A DNA stretch of 64,000 nt, from assembly GCA_025363455.1 (NCBI GenBank), contig JANYDW010000061.1, forward strand, positions 1-64,000, read 5' to 3'. Made by a program: the position numbers and the translations under genes. Shown piece by piece: positions 49,218 to 58,055 of this stretch (its first letter is position 1; each line of letters opens with the position of its first letter). Below the pieces are notes generated by a model. It did no database searches and was not told where the DNA came from. It was given only the letters and a program-made list of their open reading frames with translations. The stretch comes from Oleiharenicola sp. GTDB lineage: Bacteria > Verrucomicrobiota > Verrucomicrobiia > Opitutales > Opitutaceae.

Positions 49218-51502
49218 GTGAATCGACGAAAGCGGTTTTCGTGTCGTATGCCCGTGAGGATGCGGAGGCGGCCCGGCGTATCGCCGACGCGCTGAAGGCG
49301 TTCGAGGTCGAGGTGTGGTTTGACGAGGCCGGCTTGGAAGGCGGCGACGCGTGGGACCAGAAAATCCGGCGGCAAATCAAGGAGTGCTCGCTGTTCATCC
49401 CGATCATCTCGGCGCAGACACAGGCGCGGCGTGAGGCGTATTTCCGGCTGGAGTGGAAACTGGCCGAGGAAAGAACTCACCTGATGGCCGAGGGCACTTC
49501 GTTCCTCCTGCCGATCGCGATTGATGACACGGCAGAGGACATGGCCTTGGTGCCGGAATCCTTTCGTCGCACGCAATGGACGAAGCTCCCGCGCGGCGTG
49601 CCGAACACTTCGTTCGTGGATCGGGTGCGGGCCTTGCTAACTCACCAGCAGTCGCATCCATCGGCATCGGCAGCCCCGGTCGTCTCGCAGCCGGCGCGCT
49701 CCCGTAAGAAATGGCCGCTGGTGGCCGCGGGTCTGGTGCTGGCGGTCGGGGCCAGCGTTCTGTTCTGGTCGCGGAAGCCCGCAGCTTCACCCACGGCGGA
49801 CGCCGTGCGTCCAGCCCCGGCCAGCCTGCCAGCGGCCGCTGAAAAATCCATCGCCGTGCTGCCGTTCACCAACATGAGCGAGGACAAGGATAGCGGATAT
49901 TTTGCCGATGGGGTACACGAAGACGTATTGACGGATCTCGCGAATGTCGGCGGTTTGATGGTCATCTCGCGCACCTCGGTCATGCAGTATCGCGGCACGA
50001 CCAAGTCGCTCCGCCAAATTGCCGCCGAACTGGGCGTGGCGTACGTGCTGGAGGGCAGCTTGCGCCGCGCCGGCAACAAGGTGCGTGTCACCGGCCAACT
50101 CATCGACGCGCGGACGGACAGGCATATTTGGGCGAAGACCTTTGATCGCGACCTGACGGATATTTTTGCGATCCAGGGGGAGCTGGCCACCGAGATTGCC
50201 GCGGCGTTACAGGCTGCGATCTCGCCGCTGGAGCAAGCTACGCTGGCCGCTCGCCCGACCGCCAGCATGGCAGCCTATGAACTTTTCATGCGAGCGCGGT
50301 TCCTGAGGGAGGCGGAGGGAGATACCCGTGATGTAATCAGCGAAGTGGTGTCCTTGCTGGAGAATGCGGTGCAGCTGGATCCGCAGTTTGCCGATGCTTG
50401 GGCGGGCCTGGCGTTCGCTCGGATGTTTACTTATCGCCGCGATGTGGGTTCAGCCGAACAACTGGCCAGGGCGAGGAAGGAACTGGACACGGCCAGTCGG
50501 CTTGCGCCGAATTCCTTCCGGGTGCTGTGGGTTCAGCGCCAGTTTTATTACAGCCTGGAGCAAGAGGAAGAGCGTGCCAAGGCGTCGGAGCAGATTGCCC
50601 GTCTCTATCCCAATCGTGCGGAAACGCGGATCATCATGGCCAGCGAGGCGTGGTTTGCCGCACGCTGGCGGGAGGCTTTGGTGGACCTTGAACAGGCGGT
50701 GACCCTGGACCCTCGCGGCTTGGACACGCTGAACTTTGCCTTGTTTTACCAACTGGCGCTGCGCCGCTACGAGAAGGCTGAGGCCCTTTGGCGGGTGATT
50801 TCGGGTGTGCGTCCGCTGACCGAGGAGAAGCGGTGGCGCCAGGCAATCAATCGCTTTTCCCAGACCGGCTCGGTGGAATTAGGCGATGCCCTGATGGCGA
50901 CGTATACGTCAGAAGCCCTTCACAACGACCGTCGGACAGTGGCCTATGCCGCGTCCTGGTACTACTTGAAGGGCGACGCAGCGGCGGTGATCCGACTGTG
51001 GCAGGAAAGTGGATCCAATTGGCGTTACAGCAACCAATCTTCGGGATTCGATCTCCTGTCGGTCGCGACCTGCTATCTCAAGCTCGGCCAGCGGGAGTTG
51101 GCATTGCCTCTGATCAGGAAAAACCTGGATTCGCTGCAGGCGCAACTTGAGAGCCAGCCGGATAATTGGCAGGCTAGGGGTGATCTGGCCCTGACCCATG
51201 CCTTGCTGGGAGAAACCGACGCGGCAAACCGGCAGTTGGCGAAGGCCGAAACCATCGCCCGGGACCTGAAAAATCTCACATACCGGGTGAATCTCCAAAT
51301 GTACATGGCCTGCACTCTGGCGTGGTTGGGCCGGAAAGCCGAGTCGACCGACTTGATTGCGGCGACCATCAACCAACCGGCGGTTTACGAAATATGGCGG
51401 GTGCAGGCCTTGCGGCGAAGTGTCCACTGGTGGCCGCTGCAAGGGGACCCGCGCTTTGAAGCCCTGCTGGATGATCCGAAGAACAACGCGCCGCTCTTCT
51501 AG
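49214..51502 (+). CDS. TIR - membrane segment - TolB-like - TPR protein
   Basis: 762 residues. TIR at 1-140 (MSESTKAVFVSYAREDAEAA, Glu80 in FRLEWKLA), membrane helix at about 166-183 (LVAAGLVLAVGASVLFW), TolB-like at about 212-340 (SIAVLPFTNMSEDKDSGYF), TPRs to the end. It is shorter than the main-array proteins because the module between membrane and TolB is absent. There is no palindrome in the linker. With the next gene it forms a second subfamily (ALKAFEVEVWFDEAGLEGG). It is coupled by ATGA to the broken TIR fragment before it. Confidence 0.88.
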   Translation: MSESTKAVFVSYAREDAEAARRIADALKAFEVEVWFDEAGLEGGDAWDQKIRRQIKECSLFIPIISAQTQARREAYFRLEWKLAEERTHLMAEGTSFLLPIAIDDTAEDMALVPESFRRTQWTKLPRGVPNTSFVDRVRALLTHQQSHPSASAAPVVSQPARSRKKWPLVAAGLVLAVGASVLFWSRKPAASPTADAVRPAPASLPAAAEKSIAVLPFTNMSEDKDSGYFADGVHEDVLTDLANVGGLMVISRTSVMQYRGTTKSLRQIAAELGVAYVLEGSLRRAGNKVRVTGQLIDARTDRHIWAKTFDRDLTDIFAIQGELATEIAAALQAAISPLEQATLAARPTASMAAYELFMRARFLREAEGDTRDVISEVVSLLENAVQLDPQFADAWAGLAFARMFTYRRDVGSAEQLARARKELDTASRLAPNSFRVLWVQRQFYYSLEQEEERAKASEQIARLYPNRAETRIIMASEAWFAARWREALVDLEQAVTLDPRGLDTLNFALFYQLALRRYEKAEALWRVISGVRPLTEEKRWRQAINRFSQTGSVELGDALMATYTSEALHNDRRTVAYAASWYYLKGDAAAVIRLWQESGSNWRYSNQSSGFDLLSVATCYLKLGQRELALPLIRKNLDSLQAQLESQPDNWQARGDLALTHALLGETDAANRQLAKAETIARDLKNLTYRVNLQMYMACTLAWLGRKAESTDLIAATINQPAVYEIWRVQALRRSVHWWPLQGDPRFEALLDDPKNNAPLF

Positions 51503-51558
51503 CGACCGACCCATTCATACCTTGCCCCGATTTGGGGCCGTGGCAGCATCCGGCTTTC

Positions 51559-53796
51559 TTGAACCCGCCCAGCCAGTCCGTCTTCATCAGCTACGCCCGC
51601 GAGGATCTGGCGTCGGCCCGGCGGATCGCCGATGCGTTGAAAGCATTCGAGGTCGAAGTATGGTTTGACGAGGCCGGCTTGGAAGGCGGCGACGCGTGGG
51701 ACCAGAAAATCCGGCGGCAAATCAAGGAATGCTCGCTGTTCATCCCGATCATTTCGGCGCAGACGCAGGCGCGCCGCGAAGCGTATTTCCGGTTGGAATG
51801 GAAACTGGCCGAGGAGCGCACGCACCTGATGGCCGAGGGCACTTCCTTCCTCCTGCCGATAGCTATCGATGATACGCTGGAGGGTGGCGCACTGGTGCCG
51901 GAATCATTTCGGCGCACGCAATGGACGAAGCTCCCGCGCGGCGTACCCAACATCCCGTTTGTCGACCGCGTGAGGGCCTTGCTGGAATCGCAGCGATCGC
52001 ACGGTCTGCCGTCCGTGACCCCGGGCATGGCGCCACCGGTACGTTCGCAAAAGAAATGGCCCCTGGCGGTGGCCGGACTCGTACTGGCGGTCGGGGCCAG
52101 CCTCCCGTTTTGGCTGGCGCGCCAGCCCGCGCTTCCACCCGCGAGTGTCGCCGCCGCCCCCGACAAGTCCATCGCGGTCCTGCCGTTCACCAACATGAGC
52201 GACGACAAGGAGAACGCCTACTTTGCTGACGGCGTCCATGAGGACCTGCTGACGCAACTGGCGCTGATCGGTGACATCCGGGTTACTTCCCGCACCTCCG
52301 TAGCCGAATATCGGAACACAGTAAAAAATGTCAGGCAGATTGGTGCCGAGCTAGGGGTGGCGACCCTCCTCGAGGGCAGTGTGCGACGGACCGGAGACCA
52401 GGTGCGAGTGACGGCCCAGCTGATCGACGTGCAATCCGACCGGCATCTTTGGGCGAAAACTTATGACCGCGAGATGAAGGACGTCTTTGCCATCCAAGCC
52501 GAGCTGGCGGCTGAGATTGCGCAATCATTGCGCGCGACCCTGAGTCCGCAGGTTCGCACCGCGCTGGCCCGGATTCCCACGCAGAACATGCTGGCGTACG
52601 AGCTGCTGCTCCGCCAGCAGGCGGTCAACAATCGTGACGGGGTATTACGGCCCAACGTCGAGCAGATGATTGAACAGCTCCAGCAGGCGGTGAAGCTGGA
52701 TCCCGGGCTGGCCATTGCGTGGGCCAGGCTGGGCACGATGCACGCCCGGCAGATCTTTGATTTTCAGGATGCGACGCCGGCGCGGCTGGCCCGGGCGCAA
52801 GCGGCGATCGATCACGCCATGGAACTGGCGCCGAGCGCCCCCGAGGTCCGCCAGGAACTGGGCAATTTCTATTATTATGCCCTGCGTGATTACGCCCGGG
52901 CGGAGGCGGTCTACGGGGAGATTCTGGGCCTGGCCCCACATAACGTCGAGGTCCTGACGCAAATGGGTTATGTGCTGCGGCGCGAGGGTAGGTTTCGCGA
53001 ATCGAATGATTATTTGGAAAAAGTGCTCGCGCTGGATCCCAGACATGCCCGCGCGTTGGGCAACATGTACTACAATTACATCCGCATCCGGGATTTTTCC
53101 CGTGCGCGGCACACGGCGGGACGACTCATGGCGCTAAATCCAAAAGACCTGAACTGGCAGATGCTGCAGCAGCAGGCCGGGTGGCGGGAGACCGGGCGCT
53201 TTGAAGCCTACGATGCGTGGCGTTCGGCGCAGGTCCCGGGGGTCGAGACCAAGTTCACGGCGATTGCGGTCATGGATTTCCGGAGGGCCCTGGCGCAGCG
53301 CGATTTTGCCGCGGCAGGGCGCGTGCTGCCGGGTGTGCTTAACACCGAGCAAGGGCCGGCCTGGGAGGCGTTGTTCTGGCGGGCGAAAGGCGACGTCGGT
53401 GCAATGCGACGGGCGGCGGAAGCCGGTGTGAGAGCCAGCGTGGCGACACTCCGGCAACAACCGGGCAATCCCAAGGAGTTGGCCCAGCTGGCCTTGCTGC
53501 ATGCTATCCTGGGGGAAAAAGAGACAGCTTGGAGTGAGTACCGCCACGCCTGCGAGCTCATCCCCGCCAGCCGGGATGTGTTTCAAGGCACCGATGTCGC
53601 CATCTATGGACCCCGGATTCATGCCGTGTTGGGGGATCGCACGCAGGCATTGGCCGGATTGCAACAAACTCTACGGTCCTTCTCGTATGAATCGGCAGCG
53701 TCGGTGGCGACTGACCTCGTCTTTGCCGCGTGGTGGGACGAGCCCGACTTCAAGGCCATTGTCGCCGATCCGGCCAACGACGCGTTGCTGCAATAG
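51559..53796 (+). CDS. TIR - membrane segment - TolB-like - TPR protein
   Basis: 745 residues from TTG (MNPPSQSVFISYARED); a TTG at 51532 is an alternative. TIR at 1-140, membrane helix at about 167-187, TolB-like at about 202-330 (SIAVLPFTNMSDDKENAYF), then TPRs. TIR DNA is almost the same as in the preceding gene over some 350 bases, while the TPR parts differ strongly. The upstream GGCAGCATCCG is shared with the region before the 49104 fragment, which supports the chosen start and shows duplication of leader plus gene. Confidence 0.86.
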   Translation: MNPPSQSVFISYAREDLASARRIADALKAFEVEVWFDEAGLEGGDAWDQKIRRQIKECSLFIPIISAQTQARREAYFRLEWKLAEERTHLMAEGTSFLLPIAIDDTLEGGALVPESFRRTQWTKLPRGVPNIPFVDRVRALLESQRSHGLPSVTPGMAPPVRSQKKWPLAVAGLVLAVGASLPFWLARQPALPPASVAAAPDKSIAVLPFTNMSDDKENAYFADGVHEDLLTQLALIGDIRVTSRTSVAEYRNTVKNVRQIGAELGVATLLEGSVRRTGDQVRVTAQLIDVQSDRHLWAKTYDREMKDVFAIQAELAAEIAQSLRATLSPQVRTALARIPTQNMLAYELLLRQQAVNNRDGVLRPNVEQMIEQLQQAVKLDPGLAIAWARLGTMHARQIFDFQDATPARLARAQAAIDHAMELAPSAPEVRQELGNFYYYALRDYARAEAVYGEILGLAPHNVEVLTQMGYVLRREGRFRESNDYLEKVLALDPRHARALGNMYYNYIRIRDFSRARHTAGRLMALNPKDLNWQMLQQQAGWRETGRFEAYDAWRSAQVPGVETKFTAIAVMDFRRALAQRDFAAAGRVLPGVLNTEQGPAWEALFWRAKGDVGAMRRAAEAGVRASVATLRQQPGNPKELAQLALLHAILGEKETAWSEYRHACELIPASRDVFQGTDVAIYGPRIHAVLGDRTQALAGLQQTLRSFSYESAASVATDLVFAAWWDEPDFKAIVADPANDALLQ

Positions 53797-53837
53797 CAGG
53801 CAACGGCTGGGCTTGCGGCTGTCAGGCCTCGCTGGAT

Positions 53838-56210
53838 TCAGACACCGACGATCTTCTGGCGAAGATGCGTGTGCCTGAATTTCGACTCGGCGTTGCGCAC
53901 GGCCATGCCCCAGGCGGCGGGCTCGCCGACAACGAAGACTTTTTTCCGGCCGCGCGTGATGGCCGTGTAGACGAGATTGCGCTGCAGCATCATGAAGTGG
54001 CCCTTGAGCAGCGGGATGATGACGACGGGATACTCGCTGCCCTGCGATTTGTGGATGCTGATGGCGTAGGCGAGGGCCACATCGCCGAACTCGCCGCGTT
54101 CGAACGCATGGCGCTCGCCGTCAAAATCGGCCACGAGCGTGCCCTTCGAAAGGTCCACGCTGACGACCGTGCCGATGTCGCCGTTGAAGAGGTTCTTGTC
54201 GTAGTTGTTCCGGAGCTGGATGAGTTTGTCCCCGGGGCGATATTCGCCACTGACGGCCTTCAGGCCCTGGCGATGCGGGTTGAGGGCGGCTTGCAATTGC
54301 GTGTTCAAGTTCGAGACGCCGGCCACGCCCTTGTGCATCGGCGCGAGCACTTGCACGTCGGTGACGGGGTTGAACCACTTGAAATGCTCCGGGATGAAGT
54401 GCGTGCAGAGCTCGATGACCTTGGCGAGGCAGTCCTCGGCGCTGTGGGCGGAAATGAAATTCAGATCGCTCCACGCCTGCGCTTTGGCGACCTCGCCCAC
54501 GACCGGGGGCGGTGAATTGACACCCTCGTTGATGGCGTGGGCCGTGGTGACGATCGCGCTTTCCTTGCCCTGGCGGTAGACGAACTGCAAGCGGGTGACG
54601 GGGATGAACCCTTGTAGGGCCGGCGCTTGCCGCCGGGCCGGTCCGTCGACGAGCGACGACCCTACATGGATAAGATCCTTCAGCACATTGCCGGCGCCGA
54701 CGCTCGGGAGTTGGTCGATGTCACCGACGAGCAGCAGATGGGCGCGGGCCGGTACGGCCTGCAGCAGCGCGGCGGCGAGGCGGACGTCGAGCATCGAGGA
54801 CTCGTCGACGATGAGGAAATCGGTGGCAAGGGGCTTGGACTCGTTGTGGGCGAAGCCGCCGCGGGCGACGTCATAAGCGAGCAGCCGGTGGATGGTGGAG
54901 GCGAAGCCGCCGGTGGTCTCGGCGAGCCGCTGGGCCGCGCGGCCAGTGGGGGCGGCCAGGGTGACGCGTACTTTCTTGGCTTTCAGGATCTCGACGAGGG
55001 CGCGGAGGATGGTGGTCTTACCCGTGCCTGGGCCGCCGGTGAGGATGCTGAATTTGTGGGCGAGGGCGTGGGAGAGCGCGGCTTTCTGCAGCGCGTGGAA
55101 TTCGAAGCCGGCCTTGTCCTGGGCCCACTGGATGGCGGCGTCGACCTTGATGGCCGGCAGGCCGGAGGGGACGGCGGCCAGACGCTGGACGACGTGGGCG
55201 ATCTTCTGCTCGGCGCGGTCATTGTGGGGGAGTTGGATGAAGGAGTGCGGATCGCGGGAAGGTAGGGCCTGACCTCCGGGCAGGCCGGGGGCGTTCGGCG
55301 GCCCGCTCGGAGATCGGGCCCTACCAGCCAATTCCGGTCCGTCCACGAGGGACGACCCTACAGACAAATGCTGCACCAAATCCTTCGCCGCGATCAGCGC
55401 GTCGAGGCGGGCCTCAAGGCGGTCGGATGAGGTTTCGAGAAGGTTGGCAGTGTAGGTGACGAGTTCGCCGCGCGGGTAGGCGGTGTGACCTTCCTCCTCA
55501 AGCGTCTGCAGCGCGTAGATGAGACCGGCATCAAGCCGCGGCGGGGCGTCGTTGGCGAAACCGAGGTTGATGGCGAGGCGGTCGGCGGTCTTGAAGCCGA
55601 TGCCATCAATTTCCCGGGCGAGCTTGTAGGGCTCGGCCTGGATGATGTTTTGCGCCGCGGCGTCCCATTTCTTGACGATGCGCACGCACTGTGAGGTGGT
55701 GACGCCATAGGTCTGGAGGAAGATGTGCACCTCGCGCAGGGTTTTCTGTTCCTCCCAGGCCTGCTTGATGGAGGTGGCGCGGACCTTGCCGATGCCCTCG
55801 ACCTTGCGGAGCTTGCCGGATTCCTCGCTGAGGATGCGGAAGGTGTCGGTGCCGAACGCGTCGACGATCTTGTTGGCGTAGACCTTGCCGATGCCGGGGA
55901 CGAGACCGCTGCCGAGGTATTTGCGGATGCCGTAGACGGAGGAGGGCAGCGCGGACTTGAACGTGACGATCTTAAACTGGGCGCCATGCTGCGCGTGGCG
56001 CGTCCACTCACCGGTCAGTTGGAGCGTCTCGCCACACTGCACGCCCGGCAGCGGGCCGGTGATGGTGATGGTGGCGTCTTTCCCCGGCGCGGAAGGGACT
56101 CCGCGCCCTACCTCCGTGCGAAGCTCCGCGATGGTGTAGTGGTTCTCCTCGTTGAAGAAGATGATGCGCTCAAGGACGCCAGTGAGGGTTGCTGCGGTGG
56201 GAGACGCCAC
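53838..56210 (-). CDS. recD2: RecD2-type ATP-dependent DNA helicase/exonuclease with in-frame repeat insertions
   Basis: 790 residues from a GTG (VASPTAATLTGVLERIIF), chosen because family homology starts there. The N-terminal OB and helix-hairpin-helix part (IRKYLGSGLVPGIGKVYA, KVEGIGKVRATSI) is followed by Walker A LTGGPGTGKTT at about 390-400, DESSMLD, and YAISIHKSQGSEYP near the end, all typical of RecD2/SF1B 5'-3' helicases in DNA repair. Three stretches have no counterpart in the family pattern and coincide with palindromic DNA: about residues 33-41, 282-316 and 515-532. All keep the frame, and the helicase motifs are intact, so the protein is probably functional. Confidence 0.92.
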   Translation of the reverse strand: MASPTAATLTGVLERIIFFNEENHYTIAELRTEVGRGVPSAPGKDATITITGPLPGVQCGETLQLTGEWTRHAQHGAQFKIVTFKSALPSSVYGIRKYLGSGLVPGIGKVYANKIVDAFGTDTFRILSEESGKLRKVEGIGKVRATSIKQAWEEQKTLREVHIFLQTYGVTTSQCVRIVKKWDAAAQNIIQAEPYKLAREIDGIGFKTADRLAINLGFANDAPPRLDAGLIYALQTLEEEGHTAYPRGELVTYTANLLETSSDRLEARLDALIAAKDLVQHLSVGSSLVDGPELAGRARSPSGPPNAPGLPGGQALPSRDPHSFIQLPHNDRAEQKIAHVVQRLAAVPSGLPAIKVDAAIQWAQDKAGFEFHALQKAALSHALAHKFSILTGGPGTGKTTILRALVEILKAKKVRVTLAAPTGRAAQRLAETTGGFASTIHRLLAYDVARGGFAHNESKPLATDFLIVDESSMLDVRLAAALLQAVPARAHLLLVGDIDQLPSVGAGNVLKDLIHVGSSLVDGPARRQAPALQGFIPVTRLQFVYRQGKESAIVTTAHAINEGVNSPPPVVGEVAKAQAWSDLNFISAHSAEDCLAKVIELCTHFIPEHFKWFNPVTDVQVLAPMHKGVAGVSNLNTQLQAALNPHRQGLKAVSGEYRPGDKLIQLRNNYDKNLFNGDIGTVVSVDLSKGTLVADFDGERHAFERGEFGDVALAYAISIHKSQGSEYPVVIIPLLKGHFMMLQRNLVYTAITRGRKKVFVVGEPAAWGMAVRNAESKFRHTHLRQKIVGV
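54613..54666 (-). repeat. In-frame palindromic element in recD2 (third insertion)
   Basis: Starts TGTAGGGCCGGCGCTTGCCG and ends GACGAGCGACGACCCTACA. It encodes VGSSLVDGPARRQAPALQG between NVLKDLIH and FIPVTRLQFVYRQ, where relatives run straight on. Confidence 0.85.
55261..55364 (-). repeat. In-frame palindromic elements in recD2 (second insertion, two joined)
   Basis: GGTAGGGCCTGACCTCC...GGGCCCTACC is followed by a GTCCGTCCACGAGGGACGAC...CCTACA part related to the insertion at 54613. It encodes VGSSLVDGPELAGRARSP and a Gly/Pro-rich stretch. Confidence 0.85.
56086..56112 (-). repeat. In-frame short hairpin in recD2 (first insertion)
   Basis: GGCGCGGA-AGGGAC-TCCGCGCC with a CTACC end encodes VGRGVPSAPG. 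The same hairpin occurs in a spacer at about 35970 (TAGGGCGCGGACTCCGATCC). Confidence 0.75.
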
Positions 56211-56652
56211 GGATGGATGGCAACGCGGGCGGAGGATTAGGACAAGCCCGGAGCGGCCGCCTTCGCCGATGGCTTCGGCGAGGCAAGGAAGGGAAGCGCG
56301 GAACCTTGGACCGCCGGTCACCAGCCGTCGCAGAGGTCATAGCTGGCAGGCAAAAATCATAAAATCGCCTTGGCTGCCGATTGATCACTCCGATGAACGC
56401 GGATACCGAGGAACGTCTGCAAATGTCATTGCGAGGAGTCCCGCTCGGGACGACGAAGCAATCCAGCCGTTTCGACCAGCTCATCGACGGGCTCAGGGTG
56501 GTGAGCGAAGTCGAACCACTCAAGGTCTCGAACCCGTCGAGGGACTGGATCACCACGGCCCGCTGCTGCCGGCCTCGCGATGACAAGACATTTGAAGACG
56601 TACCCAAAAATGCCCGCCCGGGACGGAGCGGGCGGAAACGGGAACGGTGAGC
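56211..56652. other. 442-base spacer with repeats and a terminator
   Basis: A palindrome of the TCATTGCGAGG...CCTCGCGATGA family (about 56428-56583) holds a TTTCGACCAGCTC...GGTGAGCGAAGTCGAA motif in its loop. The DUF2059 terminator is at the right end. No gene is seen. Confidence 0.65.
56606..56633 (-). terminator. Intrinsic terminator of the DUF2059 gene
   Basis: On the minus strand a GCCCGC/GCGGGC stem with an inner CCG/CGG pair is followed by A and five T, about 20 bases after the stop codon. Confidence 0.7.
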
Positions 56653-57141
56653 TTATTTGGCGGCCGGGGCCGGGGCCTTGGCATCGTCGATGATCTGCCT
56701 GATCTTGGGCGTCAGGTCGCGCTGCATTTCCTGCATCAGCGGTGTGAGGCGTGACAGCAGCTGCGATTGCTTGGTGAGCATGGACTGGCCGGCGGTCGAG
56801 CTGAAGAACACTTTCATGGCCCGCAGCTCCGTCTCACTGTAAACGTCGGCGTAAATATGGTCCATCTTGGCGATCATGCCCTTGGCGGTGGCCATGGAGA
56901 CATCCATGATCTTGGCTTGGACCTCCCTGGCTCTCTTGATCTGCTCGGGGGTCGCTCCCGCGGGCGGCGCGATCATCAGGTCGGCGGACTGTCGCAGTTG
57001 GGCGGCGATCGTGTCGAACGACTGCTCGGCTTTCGTGGCCGCAATCACGTCGCGGGCGAGGGCCAGGGTGGTGGGAGTTTCCGTGGCGATCGCGCCGGTG
57101 GAGAGGGTGAGGATCGCGAGGAAGGCGAGAGGTTTTTTCAT
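56653..57141 (-). CDS. DUF2059 secreted protein
   Basis: 162 residues. The signal peptide (MKKPLAFLAILTLSTGAIA) is followed by a DUF2059 helical domain: LARDVIAATKAEQSF, IYADVYSETELRAMKVFFSSTAGQS and LMQEMQRDLTP. Function is unknown; members are periplasmic. The ATG at the signal peptide is preferred over the upstream extension. A terminator follows the gene. Confidence 0.88.
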   Translation of the reverse strand: MKKPLAFLAILTLSTGAIATETPTTLALARDVIAATKAEQSFDTIAAQLRQSADLMIAPPAGATPEQIKRAREVQAKIMDVSMATAKGMIAKMDHIYADVYSETELRAMKVFFSSTAGQSMLTKQSQLLSRLTPLMQEMQRDLTPKIRQIIDDAKAPAPAAK

Positions 57142-57237
57142 GGGAGGATTGCCGGGCGAGGGGTCCGCTGGCGGGCCGGCAGGCGGAGGTTGCAGTGCCG
57201 CTGGGGACGGTGCAACTTCAGAACCAACCCCCGCGCC

Positions 57238-57303
57238 ATGCTTTTTTTCGAAGACCTCAGGCTCGGCGACATTTTCCAGACCGCCGAGCACACGGTGACG
57301 GGC
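57238..57303 (+). pseudogene. N-terminal remnant of a MaoC-like hydratase
   Basis: MLFFEDLRLGDIFQTAEHTVTG matches the start of MaoC/hotdog dehydratases (FEDL.VGD.F.....TVT). After about 22 residues it runs into GGAGTCCCCTCAGTGAAGAG, a repeat also found at 57500-57530, and family similarity is lost. The rest of the gene is gone. Confidence 0.6.
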
Positions 57304-57349
57304 GCAATCGGAGTCCCCTCAGTGAAGAGGGAATCATTCGATCGAATTG

Positions 57350-57422
57350 GGTGGAACGCGGCCTCTGGACGCGTTTTCTCCTCAGTATATCCTGCGAACC
57401 CGTCCGGAGGCCGGGTTCCACC
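57350..57422. repeat. GGTGGAAC element, inverted copy
   Basis: Starts GGTGGAACGCGGCCTCTGG, ends GGAGGCCGGGTTCCACC. It corresponds to 36002-36073 in reverse orientation. Confidence 0.8.
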
Positions 57423-57677
57423 ATTTAGTCCGGACACCCGCGAATGATAACACGCCTAAACAGAATACTTCCGGCTCCAGAGGGGACTCAAACCCACGGT
57501 GCGGGAGTCCCCTCTGTGAAGAGGGGTGCCCGACAGGGCGGGGTGTGTAGGGAATTCAGTTATTCTGAGTGAAAAGCAAAATCCACCAAAAGACGCCATG
57601 CCTCACCCGAGCATTTACCAACTGGATCCTTCGCCTTGCTCAGGATGACAATTACGTTGGAGAATCCACACTGAGCC

Positions 57678-58040
57678 ATGTCCACCGCCGCCTTCGTCGC
57701 CACCATCCTGGTCGCCCTGCTGCATGTTTACTTTCTCGTGCTGGAGATGTTTCTATGGACGAAGCCGTACGGGCGACGCGTGTTTAACCTGACGCCGGAA
57801 AAAGCGGAGATGACCAAGTCGCTTGCGGCCAACCAAGGGTTGTACAACGGATTCCTCGCGGCCGGGCTGGCGTGGGGGTTGTCGCTCGGCGCGGACGGCT
57901 ACGCGATCAAGCTGTTTTTCCTGGGCTGCATAATGATCGCCGGGATTTTCGGCGCGGCGACGGCCAGCCGGAAGATTCTCTATGTGCAAGCGGTGCCTGG
58001 GGCGATTGCGATGGCGTTGACGTGTTTAGCGAACAGATAG
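57678..58040 (+). CDS. DUF1304 integral membrane protein
   Basis: 120 residues with four hydrophobic segments. FLVLEMFLWTKPYGRRVF and ANQGLYNGFLAAGLAWG are the DUF1304 signature. A small inner-membrane protein of unknown function. Confidence 0.88.
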   Translation: MSTAAFVATILVALLHVYFLVLEMFLWTKPYGRRVFNLTPEKAEMTKSLAANQGLYNGFLAAGLAWGLSLGADGYAIKLFFLGCIMIAGIFGAATASRKILYVQAVPGAIAMALTCLANR

Positions 58041-58055
58041 GGCCGCTGCTTTCCG

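Larger units (their letters stand above)
57142..57677. other. Spacer between DUF2059 and DUF1304 genes
   Basis: Besides the MaoC remnant it contains the 57350-57422 palindrome, an AGGGGACTC...GAGTCCCCT inverted repeat at about 57479-57511 with a CCTCTGTGAAGAGG hairpin, and a GCCTTGCTCAGGATGACA motif. No intact gene. Confidence 0.6.

Noticed and set aside
53797-53837. Terminator between the convergent TIR and recD2 genes
   Set aside because: Only 41 bases with no stable hairpin followed by T.
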